A DNA stretch of 64,000 bases, taken from the NCBI GenBank assembly GCA_046154185.1, contig JBJXGE010000003.1, positions 1-64,000 on the forward strand, read 5' to 3'. A program made the translations under genes and the position numbers. Below, piece by piece: positions 43,561 through 51,484 of the stretch. This stretch comes from JBJXGE01 sp046154185. Its GTDB lineage: Bacteria > Planctomycetota > UBA8108 > UBA1146 > JAJFFE01. The notes beneath the pieces were generated by a model that saw only the letters and a program-made list of their open reading frames with translations, had not been told where the DNA came from and searched no databases. Every line of letters begins with the position of its first letter. Positions within the stretch are counted from its first letter, which is position 1.

Positions 43561-44646
43561 TCACCGTGTGCGAGGGCGATCATCGCGTTGCGGCCGCGCC
43601 GGACGATTCGAGGTCGTTGGTCGCGGACGAGCCGGCGGCGCGGGCCGACTCGGACTTCCGGCCGACGCGGGTCGCGGACTCGAGGTTCGCGGATTCGGCG
43701 AGCGTTGACTTGACGGCCGCGGCATCGACGGTCGCTCCGCGGGCGTCCGACTCGGCGCACCACTTCGCCGATCCCGCGCGTCCGGCGTTCGCGTTCGGCG
43801 CTCACCGCCGCGCGGGTTGAAAGTGGGACGCGTTCCGGCTCGCGGAGCGCCGCGCGGGCGCGGCGCGACCAGTGGGGGTTCGATGCGATCGCGACGCGAC
43901 GCGCGATCGTCGACTCGACCGACGAGTCCCGCGATTTCTGTTTCCGTGAGTTCGCGCCATTTGCCGCGCTCGAGATCGCCGAGTCGCAACTTCCCGATCG
44001 CGATTCGCTCCAGGTGCAACACTTTGATGTCCACGGTCGCAAACATGAGCCGCACTTGCCGCTTCATGCCTTCGCGCAGAACAATGTGCGCAATGCACTT
44101 GCCGTTTGGTTGTGTCTCGACGAGCGTAACACGCGCCGACTGCGTCTCGCGCCCGACCTCCTCGAGAAACACGCCGCGTTCGAGTTGACGGACCTCGGTG
44201 GGTGACGGCGTTCGATTCAGGAGTGCACGATACTCCTTCTCGCCGCCGTAGCGCTTATGACTGACGCGATGCAATAGTTCGCCATCATTCGTCAATAAGA
44301 TCAGACCTTCAGTTTCAAGGTCGAGTCGCCCGGCCGGCAGCACGCCCGCCTCGACAATGGATCGCGGCAACAAGTCGAGCACCGTTGGTCGCTGGTGCGT
44401 GTCGTGCGTGCTGGTGATGAAACCCGCCGACTTGTTGAGCATGATCGTCAACGTCTTCTTCCGCGCGATCTCCTCGCCATGAATCGTCACGCGGTCCGTG
44501 CCCGGCGTCACTTTCCAGCCTTGATCCTTGACCGGCTCGCCATTGACGTGAACGAGCCCGTGATCGATGAGGAGCTCCGCCTTGCGTCGCGAGCAGTAGC
44601 CACAGTTGGCGATGTACTTTTGCAGTCGGACGCGTTCACTCTTCAA
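43561..44646 (-). CDS. Pseudouridine synthase of the RsuA/RluB family with long basic tail
   Basis: The 361-residue product has an S4 domain (VRLQKYIANCGYCSRRKAELLIDHGLVHVNGEPVKDQGWKV) and the catalytic core of RsuA/RluB/RluE/RluF enzymes, with the active-site Asp in PAGRLDLETEGLILLTNDG and the later KEYRALL segment. It modifies uridine in rRNA; RluB (23S) is the closest by layout but I do not assign it. The last 115 residues are an Arg/Pro/Ser/Thr-rich disordered tail, typical of RNA-binding extensions. The start is a TTG (44646) that overlaps the stop of the upstream gene as TTGA, with GGAG upstream. Confidence 0.88.
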   Translation of the reverse strand: MKSERVRLQKYIANCGYCSRRKAELLIDHGLVHVNGEPVKDQGWKVTPGTDRVTIHGEEIARKKTLTIMLNKSAGFITSTHDTHQRPTVLDLLPRSIVEAGVLPAGRLDLETEGLILLTNDGELLHRVSHKRYGGEKEYRALLNRTPSPTEVRQLERGVFLEEVGRETQSARVTLVETQPNGKCIAHIVLREGMKRQVRLMFATVDIKVLHLERIAIGKLRLGDLERGKWRELTETEIAGLVGRVDDRASRRDRIEPPLVAPRPRGAPRAGTRPTFNPRGGERRTRTPDARDRRSGAPSRTPAERPSMPRPSSQRSPNPRTSSPRPASAGSPSRPAPPARPRPTTSNRPARPQRDDRPRTR

Positions 44647-45410
44647 ATGGCAGCTCCCCTTCGATCTCCCGCGAAACCGGCGTCGAGCGCGATGGCGACG
44701 AACGGCTGGCGATTCGGCGGCCCGTCCGAGTATTCATAGCGGATCGCGCCACTCCGATGCACTCCGACGAGACTCCCGGACACAGTACCGCGCTCCACGC
44801 GCGTTTGCTTCAAAAGTGGCGGCAAATCGCCGTCCGGTTTGTCCTGCGCGAGGAGCCGCGCGCCGAGCCGCCAAAAATCTACTCCGGCAGCGATGCCGGC
44901 GCGCCATTCTCGGTGCGCGCGTGCGACCTCACCGAGCGCTCGGTCGTCGGCGGCACCTTTGTCCGTCACGACAATCGTGCCGGGACCGAACTCGCGCTGA
45001 GTGACTCGGTCACCGGCGGGTCGCTCGATCACGACGATACTGCTCGCGTCGCCGAACACCAAGTTGTACGGCGCGCACGGCGTGCGCGCCCAGTCTTCAT
45101 GGACCGCCAGCGCGGCCGCGCCATCGCCCGCTTCGAGACACTCTCGCACGAGCTGACCGCGCGATCGCGCGCCTGGCAGCGGCGCTGCGGCGCTATCCGT
45201 GCGATTCGTGATCACGGCAAAAAAACCACGTTCATTGATTCCGATCCAAGTGCCGCCGGCGAGCTCATCGCGCGGCGCGAGATAGCGCGTTCGCCCGCCC
45301 GGCTCAATGCGCGGCGGCGTGCTCGGCCGCGCGTAAAACTCATCGCGATTCGCGGCCAGAAAGAGCGGCCATTCGAGATCGTTGCAATAGTCGATGAGAA
45401 CAAAACACAT
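44643..45410 (-). CDS. NRDE/TANGO2 family protein
   Basis: The 255-residue product matches the TANGO2 family (NRDE domain): MCFVLI at the N-terminus with Cys2 as the presumed Ntn-type nucleophile, FLAANRDEFYARPS at residue 18, WIGINERGFFAVITNR, and the VFGDASSIVVIERP segment. Family members are linked to heme or metabolite handling; the biochemical role in bacteria is unsettled. It is translationally coupled to the pseudouridine synthase gene downstream. Confidence 0.88.
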   Translation of the reverse strand: MCFVLIDYCNDLEWPLFLAANRDEFYARPSTPPRIEPGGRTRYLAPRDELAGGTWIGINERGFFAVITNRTDSAAAPLPGARSRGQLVRECLEAGDGAAALAVHEDWARTPCAPYNLVFGDASSIVVIERPAGDRVTQREFGPGTIVVTDKGAADDRALGEVARAHREWRAGIAAGVDFWRLGARLLAQDKPDGDLPPLLKQTRVERGTVSGSLVGVHRSGAIRYEYSDGPPNRQPFVAIALDAGFAGDRRGAAI

Positions 45411-45461
45411 GAACGGATGCTCGGTTTCGGCGACACAATCTTCAGTGTCGAAGTGCGGTGG

Positions 45462-46385
45462 TTACTGCTCGGCTTTTTTGCGGAACTCGGGTCCGCACTG
45501 CGCTTGGATGTCCGCGAGCAGGCTCGCCATCTCGTCACTCTTGCCGGCACCCTTTGCCGTCATATAACGCTTGAAGAGATCATCGTAGGCGGTCGCAAGC
45601 GCGTCTTTGAGATCGGTGCGGGCTTCCTCGAGCACTTTGAGGACGCTTTCTGGCGCGCGTTGCGCGACGAGTTCCGCGAGCTTGCTCTCGAGAAAAGTGA
45701 GCGCGTCGTAGGGACCGTTATCTTTCTGCTTGCCATACGCGTCCGTGCGGAATCCCGCCGCCTTTGCCTTCAAGATTTTCAGTTCTTCTCCAGTGAGCTC
45801 GCGGGGTGGCGGCTCTTTTTCGGGCAGCGCTTTCTTCTTGAACTCTTCTCCAGCCTTCGCCGCATCTTCTTTTCGTTCTTGCTCGGCGCGTTTTTTCGCC
45901 GCGGCCGACGGGCCCGACGCAATGGGCGTTTCGGCTTTGTTCAACTCCATGAAGATAAAAATGAATACCCCGATGAGCGCCAAACCACCGAGGCAAATCA
46001 TCACTATTTGCTTGGGGTCCGTCGGCGCGACTGGCGGCGGCTTATGGTGATGGTGCGAATGCGCGTGCGCGTGTCCGCCGCCGCCGCCACCATGATGATG
46101 ATGGCCATGCGCGGCGTGTTGCCGTTTGGTGCCGCGTGGTCCAGCCGCCGCGCGCCGCGGCGCCGCATCCACGACATGACCGGCCGCTCGATGCTCGATG
46201 GCTTCGGCGATGCGCGCGCACGCGTCCTTCTCGATGTAACCCTCGCGCAAGAGAAACGCGTCGATGCGCTCGGCTGGCTTCGCCGCTTCGCGGTAATACT
46301 TGAGCAGCTTGACGCCGTCTTCTTGACTGTAGAAGCCAAGTTGCACCGCCAAACCTAAGAACACTTCATCGCGTGAGGCTGTCAT
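45462..46385 (-). CDS. Single-helix membrane protein with His/Gly-rich linker
   Basis: The 307-residue product has an N-terminal helical domain (FLGLAVQLGFYSQEDGVKLLKYYREA), a segment of His and Gly runs (HGHHHHGGGGGGHAHAHSHHHH, about residues 92-114), one membrane helix (about 127-147, IVMICLGGLALIGVFIFIFM), and a lysine/glutamate-rich helical C-terminal domain. The N-terminal part is probably cytoplasmic, with the His cluster next to the membrane. A metal-binding or regulatory function is possible but not shown. No family is recognised. It lies 51 bp upstream of the TANGO2 gene on the same strand. Confidence 0.7.
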   Translation of the reverse strand: MTASRDEVFLGLAVQLGFYSQEDGVKLLKYYREAAKPAERIDAFLLREGYIEKDACARIAEAIEHRAAGHVVDAAPRRAAAGPRGTKRQHAAHGHHHHGGGGGGHAHAHSHHHHKPPPVAPTDPKQIVMICLGGLALIGVFIFIFMELNKAETPIASGPSAAAKKRAEQERKEDAAKAGEEFKKKALPEKEPPPRELTGEELKILKAKAAGFRTDAYGKQKDNGPYDALTFLESKLAELVAQRAPESVLKVLEEARTDLKDALATAYDDLFKRYMTAKGAGKSDEMASLLADIQAQCGPEFRKKAEQ

Positions 46386-46529
46386 GACCGCAGATCCTAG
46401 GGCGCGCCCAGAGCATGGTCAAGCACCGACGCAAAGAGCCGTCGTTCCGCGGCAAGGAACCTTGAGCTTTGCACTCGCATGGGTTGCAATCGCGACTCGG
46501 TTTCAACCGGATCGATTTGCAAAGTGCCC

Positions 46530-46535
46530 GGAGGT
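46530..46535 (+). promoter_or_regulatory. Ribosome binding site that fixes the selB start
   Basis: GGAGGT lies 6 bases before the GTG at 46542. The next upstream in-frame ATG (46479) adds 21 residues not seen in SelB proteins, so the GTG is preferred. Confidence 0.6.
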
Positions 46536-46541
46536 GACGAG

Positions 46542-48476
46542 GTGACCGCGGATGCCATCTATAATGTCGTGCTCGGCACCGCCGGACACATCGACCACGG
46601 CAAGTCTTCGCTCGTTCGACAACTGACTGGCATCGATCCTGATCGACTGCCGGAGGAGCAGGCGCGCGGTCTCACCATTGATCTCGGTTTTGCGCCGTTC
46701 GTCCTGAGCACCGGCGAGCGCGTCGGGATTATCGATGTGCCGGGGCACGAGCGCTTCGTCAAAAACATGGTAGCCGGCGCGACCGGCATCGACATAGTGG
46801 CGCTGGTCGTCGCCGCGGATGACTCCGTCATGCCGCAGACGCGCGAGCATATCGACATCATGACGTTGATCGGTGTGCGGCGCGGAGTGATTGTGATTAA
46901 CAAGATCGACCTCGTCGAACCGGCGATGGTCGAGCTCGTCGAAGACGAAATTCGCGAGGCCGTGAAAGGTACTTTTCTCGACGGCGCGCCGGCGTATTAC
47001 GTGTCGGCAACGACCGGAGCCGGAATACCGGAGCTGCGCGCCGCGCTCGAAACGCACTTGCGCGGTTTGCCGCCGCGCTCGACCGATGGCATTTTTCGGA
47101 TGCCGATTCAACGGGTGTTTTCTGCGCACGGTCACGGCACTGTCGTGACGGGAATTCCGGTCAGTGGTCGCGTCGAGTTGCAGGATCGACTCGAAATTTT
47201 GCCGCTCGGTGTGACCGGTCGCGTGCGCGGACTGCAAGCGTACAAGCAAACTGTGACGCAAGCGCGCGCCGGGCATTCGACAGCTATCAACTTGAGCGAT
47301 GTGGATTTTCACGCGGTGCATCGCGGCATGGTGGCCGCCGTGCCAGGGTATTTCCAAGCGACCACGATGATCGAAGCGCGCGTGCGCGTGCTGGCGCATC
47401 TCGATCAGCCGGTGCGGCACCAAACGCCGATTCGCTTTCACACGGGCACGGCCGAGGCGGCCGGCAAGATTTATTTGCTCGAAGACAAAGTCGTCGAGCC
47501 CGGCGCGGAGACCTATGCGCAGTTTCGGCTCACGGAGCCGATCGTCGTGGCGCCCGGCGATCGCTATGTGTTTCGACTCGAGTCGCCGATGATCACGCTC
47601 GGCGGTGGCGAGATCCTCGATCGCTCGGCGTGGCGGCTCAAAACCGGGAAGGCGTACGTCGTCGAGCAACTGCGTCGCAAGGAGCAGGCGCTCGGCTCCG
47701 ATTTGGAGTTCCTCGCGTCGCTCGTGGCCGAGACACCGCTCAAGATGATCGACGGCGCCGAGCTCGCGCGGCGCGCCGGCATGGCGGAAACCGAGGCGGC
47801 GAAGCATCTCGCGACCCTCGCGGAGCGCGGCGACCTGGTGCCCGTCAAGGGTGTGCAGCAATACTTGTCGCGCACAGGGCTCGAGCTCGCCGGAAAGCGC
47901 ATCGAAGGTGCGCTCGACGAGTGCTATCGCAAATCGCCGTATCGTATTCACGTGCCGAAAGTCGAAGTGCTCGATGCTTGCCGACTCGACGCGGAATTTT
48001 GCGAGCATTGCCTCGCGAACCTAGCGAGCCGCGGCGTCGTGCGACTCGAACGCGGCGGTCGGTTGTCATTGCCCGGTCGCGCGCTCAAGTTGAGTGGGGC
48101 GGAGCAAGAGGTCTACGATCTCATCGAGTCGACGTTTCGCAAGGACCTCCTCAATCCGCCGCGCCTCGACGAACTTGCTCAGCGCTCCGGTAAGCCGCTC
48201 AAGCTGCTCGAGAAGATGCAAGCGCTGCTCGTCGATCAAGAGCTGCTCGTGCGCCTCGCGCCCGATGTCGTGTTGTTGAGCGACGCGATCGACGGCGCCG
48301 CCGAAACGCTGAGAAAGTTGTTTCGCGATGAAGGCGCCTTCACCGCATCGCGCGCCAAAGACGTCCTCGGCACCTCGCGCAAGTTCGCGATTCCACTCCT
48401 TGAATACTTCGACCGCCTGAAGATTACTCGCCGCCTCGGCGACACCCGCGAACTCGGCAGCGCGGGGGGTGGGTAG
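46542..48476 (+). CDS. selB: Selenocysteine-specific elongation factor SelB
   Basis: The 644-residue product is a translational GTPase that brings selenocysteyl-tRNA to UGA codons with a SECIS element. The G motifs are present: GTAGHIDHGKSSL (residues 12-24), DVPGHERF, NKIDL and SATTGAG. RGLTIDLGFA matches SelB rather than EF-Tu. Domain 2-3 sequences and a long C-terminal set of winged helices (from about 380) follow, as in family members of about 600-650 residues. The start is the GTG with GGAGGT upstream. selA, selD and the tRNA-Sec gene are not in the window, so the organism should carry them elsewhere. Confidence 0.95.
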   Translation: MTADAIYNVVLGTAGHIDHGKSSLVRQLTGIDPDRLPEEQARGLTIDLGFAPFVLSTGERVGIIDVPGHERFVKNMVAGATGIDIVALVVAADDSVMPQTREHIDIMTLIGVRRGVIVINKIDLVEPAMVELVEDEIREAVKGTFLDGAPAYYVSATTGAGIPELRAALETHLRGLPPRSTDGIFRMPIQRVFSAHGHGTVVTGIPVSGRVELQDRLEILPLGVTGRVRGLQAYKQTVTQARAGHSTAINLSDVDFHAVHRGMVAAVPGYFQATTMIEARVRVLAHLDQPVRHQTPIRFHTGTAEAAGKIYLLEDKVVEPGAETYAQFRLTEPIVVAPGDRYVFRLESPMITLGGGEILDRSAWRLKTGKAYVVEQLRRKEQALGSDLEFLASLVAETPLKMIDGAELARRAGMAETEAAKHLATLAERGDLVPVKGVQQYLSRTGLELAGKRIEGALDECYRKSPYRIHVPKVEVLDACRLDAEFCEHCLANLASRGVVRLERGGRLSLPGRALKLSGAEQEVYDLIESTFRKDLLNPPRLDELAQRSGKPLKLLEKMQALLVDQELLVRLAPDVVLLSDAIDGAAETLRKLFRDEGAFTASRAKDVLGTSRKFAIPLLEYFDRLKITRRLGDTRELGSAGGG

Positions 48477-48638
48477 CCCGACCTAATTGTTCGATGACGA
48501 TGCGGGCTCGTAGTCGCGCTCCGAACTCTATGGGACTATTGCGCTTGACCAACTCGAAAGAATCCGGACAACGATTCGAGGCGCTTGCGCGTGATGTATG
48601 TGAGCGGAGTGTTTCTCGTCGCGTCTAGGAGACGTTGA

Positions 48639-49184
48639 GTGGCTTGCGCAGACAGCAACAGAGATGAGAGCGATCGCCGCGCCGTCGCGGCGGCGCTCGA
48701 TCACTGGCCGCGACTGCACGGTTTCGCCGCCGCGATTACCAAGGACTCGACGCGTGCGGATGATCTCTGTCAGACCGCCTACTTGCGGCTACTCGAACGC
48801 GCGAACACGATCGATTTCGACCGCCCGGTGCTGCCGCTGCTACTAACCATCGTGCAGCGCGAAGCGGCGAGCGAGGCGCGGCGCGCGCGACCGCAGCCGC
48901 TCCCGGCTGACGACGGCGAGCGCGGGACGGCGCTTGTTGCCGACAGCGGCGGCGAACCGTCCGAGTTGGCGGAGATCGCCGAGCGCCGAGTCGACATCCG
49001 CACGGCGCTCGAGACGCTGCCCGACAGTTGGCGAGCCGCGCTCTATCTCAAGGATGGGCTCGGCTGTTCCTATCGCGAGATCGGCGAAGTCATCGACGCG
49101 AGCTCCGACACTGTGAGGACCATGCTGCATCGCGCGCGTCGGCGCCTGCGAGCTCTTTGGACGGAGAGGACGGCGAGACAGTGA
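48639..49184 (+). CDS. ECF RNA polymerase sigma factor
   Basis: The 181-residue product is an ECF sigma-70: sigma-2 segment HGFAAAITKDSTRADDLCQTAYLRLLERA and sigma-4 segment LETLPDSWRAALYLKDGLGCSYREIGEVIDASSDTVRTMLHRARRRLRAL. AGGAG lies 7 bases before the GTG start. Its stop overlaps the following anti-sigma ATG by one base (TGATG), showing translational coupling. Likely stress-responsive; the regulon cannot be deduced. Confidence 0.9.
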   Translation: MACADSNRDESDRRAVAAALDHWPRLHGFAAAITKDSTRADDLCQTAYLRLLERANTIDFDRPVLPLLLTIVQREAASEARRARPQPLPADDGERGTALVADSGGEPSELAEIAERRVDIRTALETLPDSWRAALYLKDGLGCSYREIGEVIDASSDTVRTMLHRARRRLRALWTERTARQ

Positions 49185-50308
49185 TGATCTGCGAGACCGT
49201 TGCCGAGCGACTGAGCGCGTATTTGGACCGCGAGCTCGATGCGCGCGAGCGCCTCGAACTCGATAGGCACCTCGACACCTGCGACGTTTGCCGGGCGGAG
49301 CACGAGGCCTTAGTTGCGCTGCGACATGCGACCGAGCAGCACTTTGCGCGACTCATCTCGTCGGCGTCGCGCGTCAGCGAGCCGGTTGCAACTCGTTGGT
49401 GTGAGCGGCGCGCGCGGAGCCCACGGCGCGCGCTCCGGTTCTTGAGCGGAATCGGCGCCGTCGCCGCCGCTGCCGCGATCGTCGTCATCACGCTCTACCC
49501 CGACTCACGGCTCGAGGGCAGCCCAGCGGAGCTGCTGCGCCGGGCAAGCGCGCGCTATCTCGCGCTCGCCGACGCGGAAGTGCGCCTCGTCGCCGAATCC
49601 GAAGCCCTGGAGGTATTGGGGAAATTGTTGGAGCGGAAACCGGCGAGCGAAGTCGGCGAGACCTCACCGGCCAGAGCCGGGGGTGACGACACGCCGAAAG
49701 CATTTCGAGTCATTCTCGGTGCGCCCAATCGTTTCTTGATCGAGCCGCTGGTCACGGGAGGCGTCGCGCTTCGCAGCGCCGATCTTTCGGGTTTTGATGG
49801 CCAAACGCTTTGGGAGTATCAACCGCAGCAGAATACCGTCGTCGTGCGCGGCGGTACCGAGCTACAAGCCGGCGGCTCGTTTGATCTCGGCTCCGCGGAT
49901 TTCTTCGAGTTCCTCTCGTGGGGTTTCGTGCGCGAGATCAACAGTGCCGGCGACGATCTCGAAGTGATCGATGTCACGGGACCCTACGACCTGCGCGTCG
50001 GACGCCGCGTGTTTGAACTCGATCTTCGGCGCGGCGCCGCCGAGCGCGCGGCGGCGCCCGGTGCAGCGCCCGGCTGGCTCGCGATGCGGGTGCGAGTGTT
50101 TGTCGATCCGCGCGCGGACTTGATCGAGAAAGCCGTCTTCGACGTCAACTTCGGCGGACTGAGTCTCGTGACGCTGCGCGCAGAACTGGTGTCGCTCGAT
50201 TCAGGACTCGATCCGGCGGTATTCGATTTTCGGAGCCACGTGGGATCCGGAGTGCGAGTGGTGAGAGCCGACGACAAATCGGGCGCTCCGGCGCCCAAGC
50301 GCGAGTAA
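49184..50308 (+). CDS. Membrane anti-sigma factor with extracytoplasmic LolA/RseB-like domain
   Basis: The 374-residue product begins with a zinc anti-sigma domain: C3, H29, C33 and C36 in HLDTCDVC. A membrane helix follows at about 86-105. The periplasmic remainder (about 120-365) has a beta-rich fold with LADAEVRLVAESEALEV, DGQTLWEYQPQQNTVVVRG and VFVDPRADLIEKAVFDVNF, a pattern close to LolA/RseB-type lipoprotein-sensing domains. Fusing an RseB-like sensor to an anti-sigma factor would couple lipoprotein or envelope damage to sigma release; this is inference. GTG precedes the ATG directly. Confidence 0.83.
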   Translation: MICETVAERLSAYLDRELDARERLELDRHLDTCDVCRAEHEALVALRHATEQHFARLISSASRVSEPVATRWCERRARSPRRALRFLSGIGAVAAAAAIVVITLYPDSRLEGSPAELLRRASARYLALADAEVRLVAESEALEVLGKLLERKPASEVGETSPARAGGDDTPKAFRVILGAPNRFLIEPLVTGGVALRSADLSGFDGQTLWEYQPQQNTVVVRGGTELQAGGSFDLGSADFFEFLSWGFVREINSAGDDLEVIDVTGPYDLRVGRRVFELDLRRGAAERAAAPGAAPGWLAMRVRVFVDPRADLIEKAVFDVNFGGLSLVTLRAELVSLDSGLDPAVFDFRSHVGSGVRVVRADDKSGAPAPKRE

Positions 50309-50334
50309 TACGGAAGGCTGACGAGGAGCAATCG

Positions 50335-51372
50335 ATGAGAACGCGGCGCATCAAGGTCTACATGTGGGGAATCACGGGGACATTTCTTGTCAGCCTGTTG
50401 ACGGCGCGAACCGCCGGCGGGGACGAGTTCGCTCGTCTCGGGTCGGCGGAGCTCACGCAGATTCCGGTGGAGTTGCCGGTCGCAGGCGGTGTGCTCCACG
50501 GTGTCATCGATATGCCGAGCGGCAAGGGTCCATTCCCAATGGCGATCATCATCGCCGGCTCAGGCCCAACCGATCGCGACGGGAACCAGCCGAATCTCAC
50601 GAACGACTGCCTCAAGCTGCTGGGGAGCGGCTTGGCGAAAAAGGGCATCGCGAGTCTCCGCTACGACAAGCGCGGCGTCGGCCTCAGCGCGGCGGCGGCG
50701 ACTGCCGAGGAAGCCCTGCGCTTCGAGACGCTGGTCGCCGATGCTGCCGGCTGGCTGACGCTGTTGCGACAAGACCGCCGCTTCACACGCATCGCAGTCA
50801 TCGGTCACAGCGAGGGATCGCTCATCGGCATGATGGCGGCAAGAGAGGCGCGGGCGCAGGCGTTTGTGTCGCTCGCCGGAGCGGGGCGTGGCGCGTCGGC
50901 GATTCTGCGCGAACAGCTCGAGCGCAATCTTGCGGGAGTTCCCGAGCTGCGCGCCGAGAGCGCGCGCATACTCGATGAACTCTGTGCGCGCCGGCGCGTC
51001 GCCAACGTGCCGCCGGAACTCGCCGCCGTGTTTCGGCCGAGTGTGCAGCCGTACTTGATCTCGTGGTTTCATTACGAGCCGACCGCCGAGCTTGCCAAAC
51101 TGTCGACGCCGGTACTCATCGTGCAAGGGACAACCGATGCACAGGTGACCATTGACGACGCCGCACGCCTCGCCGCCGCTCGCAAGGGATCGCAACAGTT
51201 GGTGCTCGCGAACATGAACCACGTGTTGAAGCGCGCCGTCACACCGGCGGAACAGAACGACTCCTACTCGAACCCGCGGCTTCCGGTCGACCCGCGACTC
51301 GTCGATGGGCTCGCGACCTTTCTGCTAAAGCACCTCGACGGCGGCCGCCGCGGCGTCGCACGCGCGGAATAG
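50335..51372 (+). CDS. Exported alpha/beta hydrolase
   Basis: The 345-residue product has a signal peptide (residues 1-28) and an alpha/beta hydrolase fold: nucleophile elbow GHSEGS (about residue 162-167), oxyanion segment AGSGPTDRDGNQ, catalytic Asp in QGTTDAQV and His in MNHVLK. The layout matches the prolyl-oligopeptidase/esterase-related DUF-type hydrolases common in exported form. Substrate unknown. GAGGAG lies 6 bases before the ATG. It follows the anti-sigma gene by 26 bp and could be co-transcribed. Confidence 0.85.
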   Translation: MRTRRIKVYMWGITGTFLVSLLTARTAGGDEFARLGSAELTQIPVELPVAGGVLHGVIDMPSGKGPFPMAIIIAGSGPTDRDGNQPNLTNDCLKLLGSGLAKKGIASLRYDKRGVGLSAAAATAEEALRFETLVADAAGWLTLLRQDRRFTRIAVIGHSEGSLIGMMAAREARAQAFVSLAGAGRGASAILREQLERNLAGVPELRAESARILDELCARRRVANVPPELAAVFRPSVQPYLISWFHYEPTAELAKLSTPVLIVQGTTDAQVTIDDAARLAAARKGSQQLVLANMNHVLKRAVTPAEQNDSYSNPRLPVDPRLVDGLATFLLKHLDGGRRGVARAE

Positions 51373-51484
51373 CAGCACTCGGGAAGTGGCGCGATCGCAG
51401 CGATTTCGTTCCATTTGCGATTCGCGCGAACGCGCGCCACTGCGTGCTCGATCGGAGACAACACACACCTCGGCCATTGGGGAG

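Noticed and set aside
46386..46541. A tRNA-Sec gene next to selB
   Set aside because: No cloverleaf or CCA-type acceptor end of the expected size was found on either side of selB.
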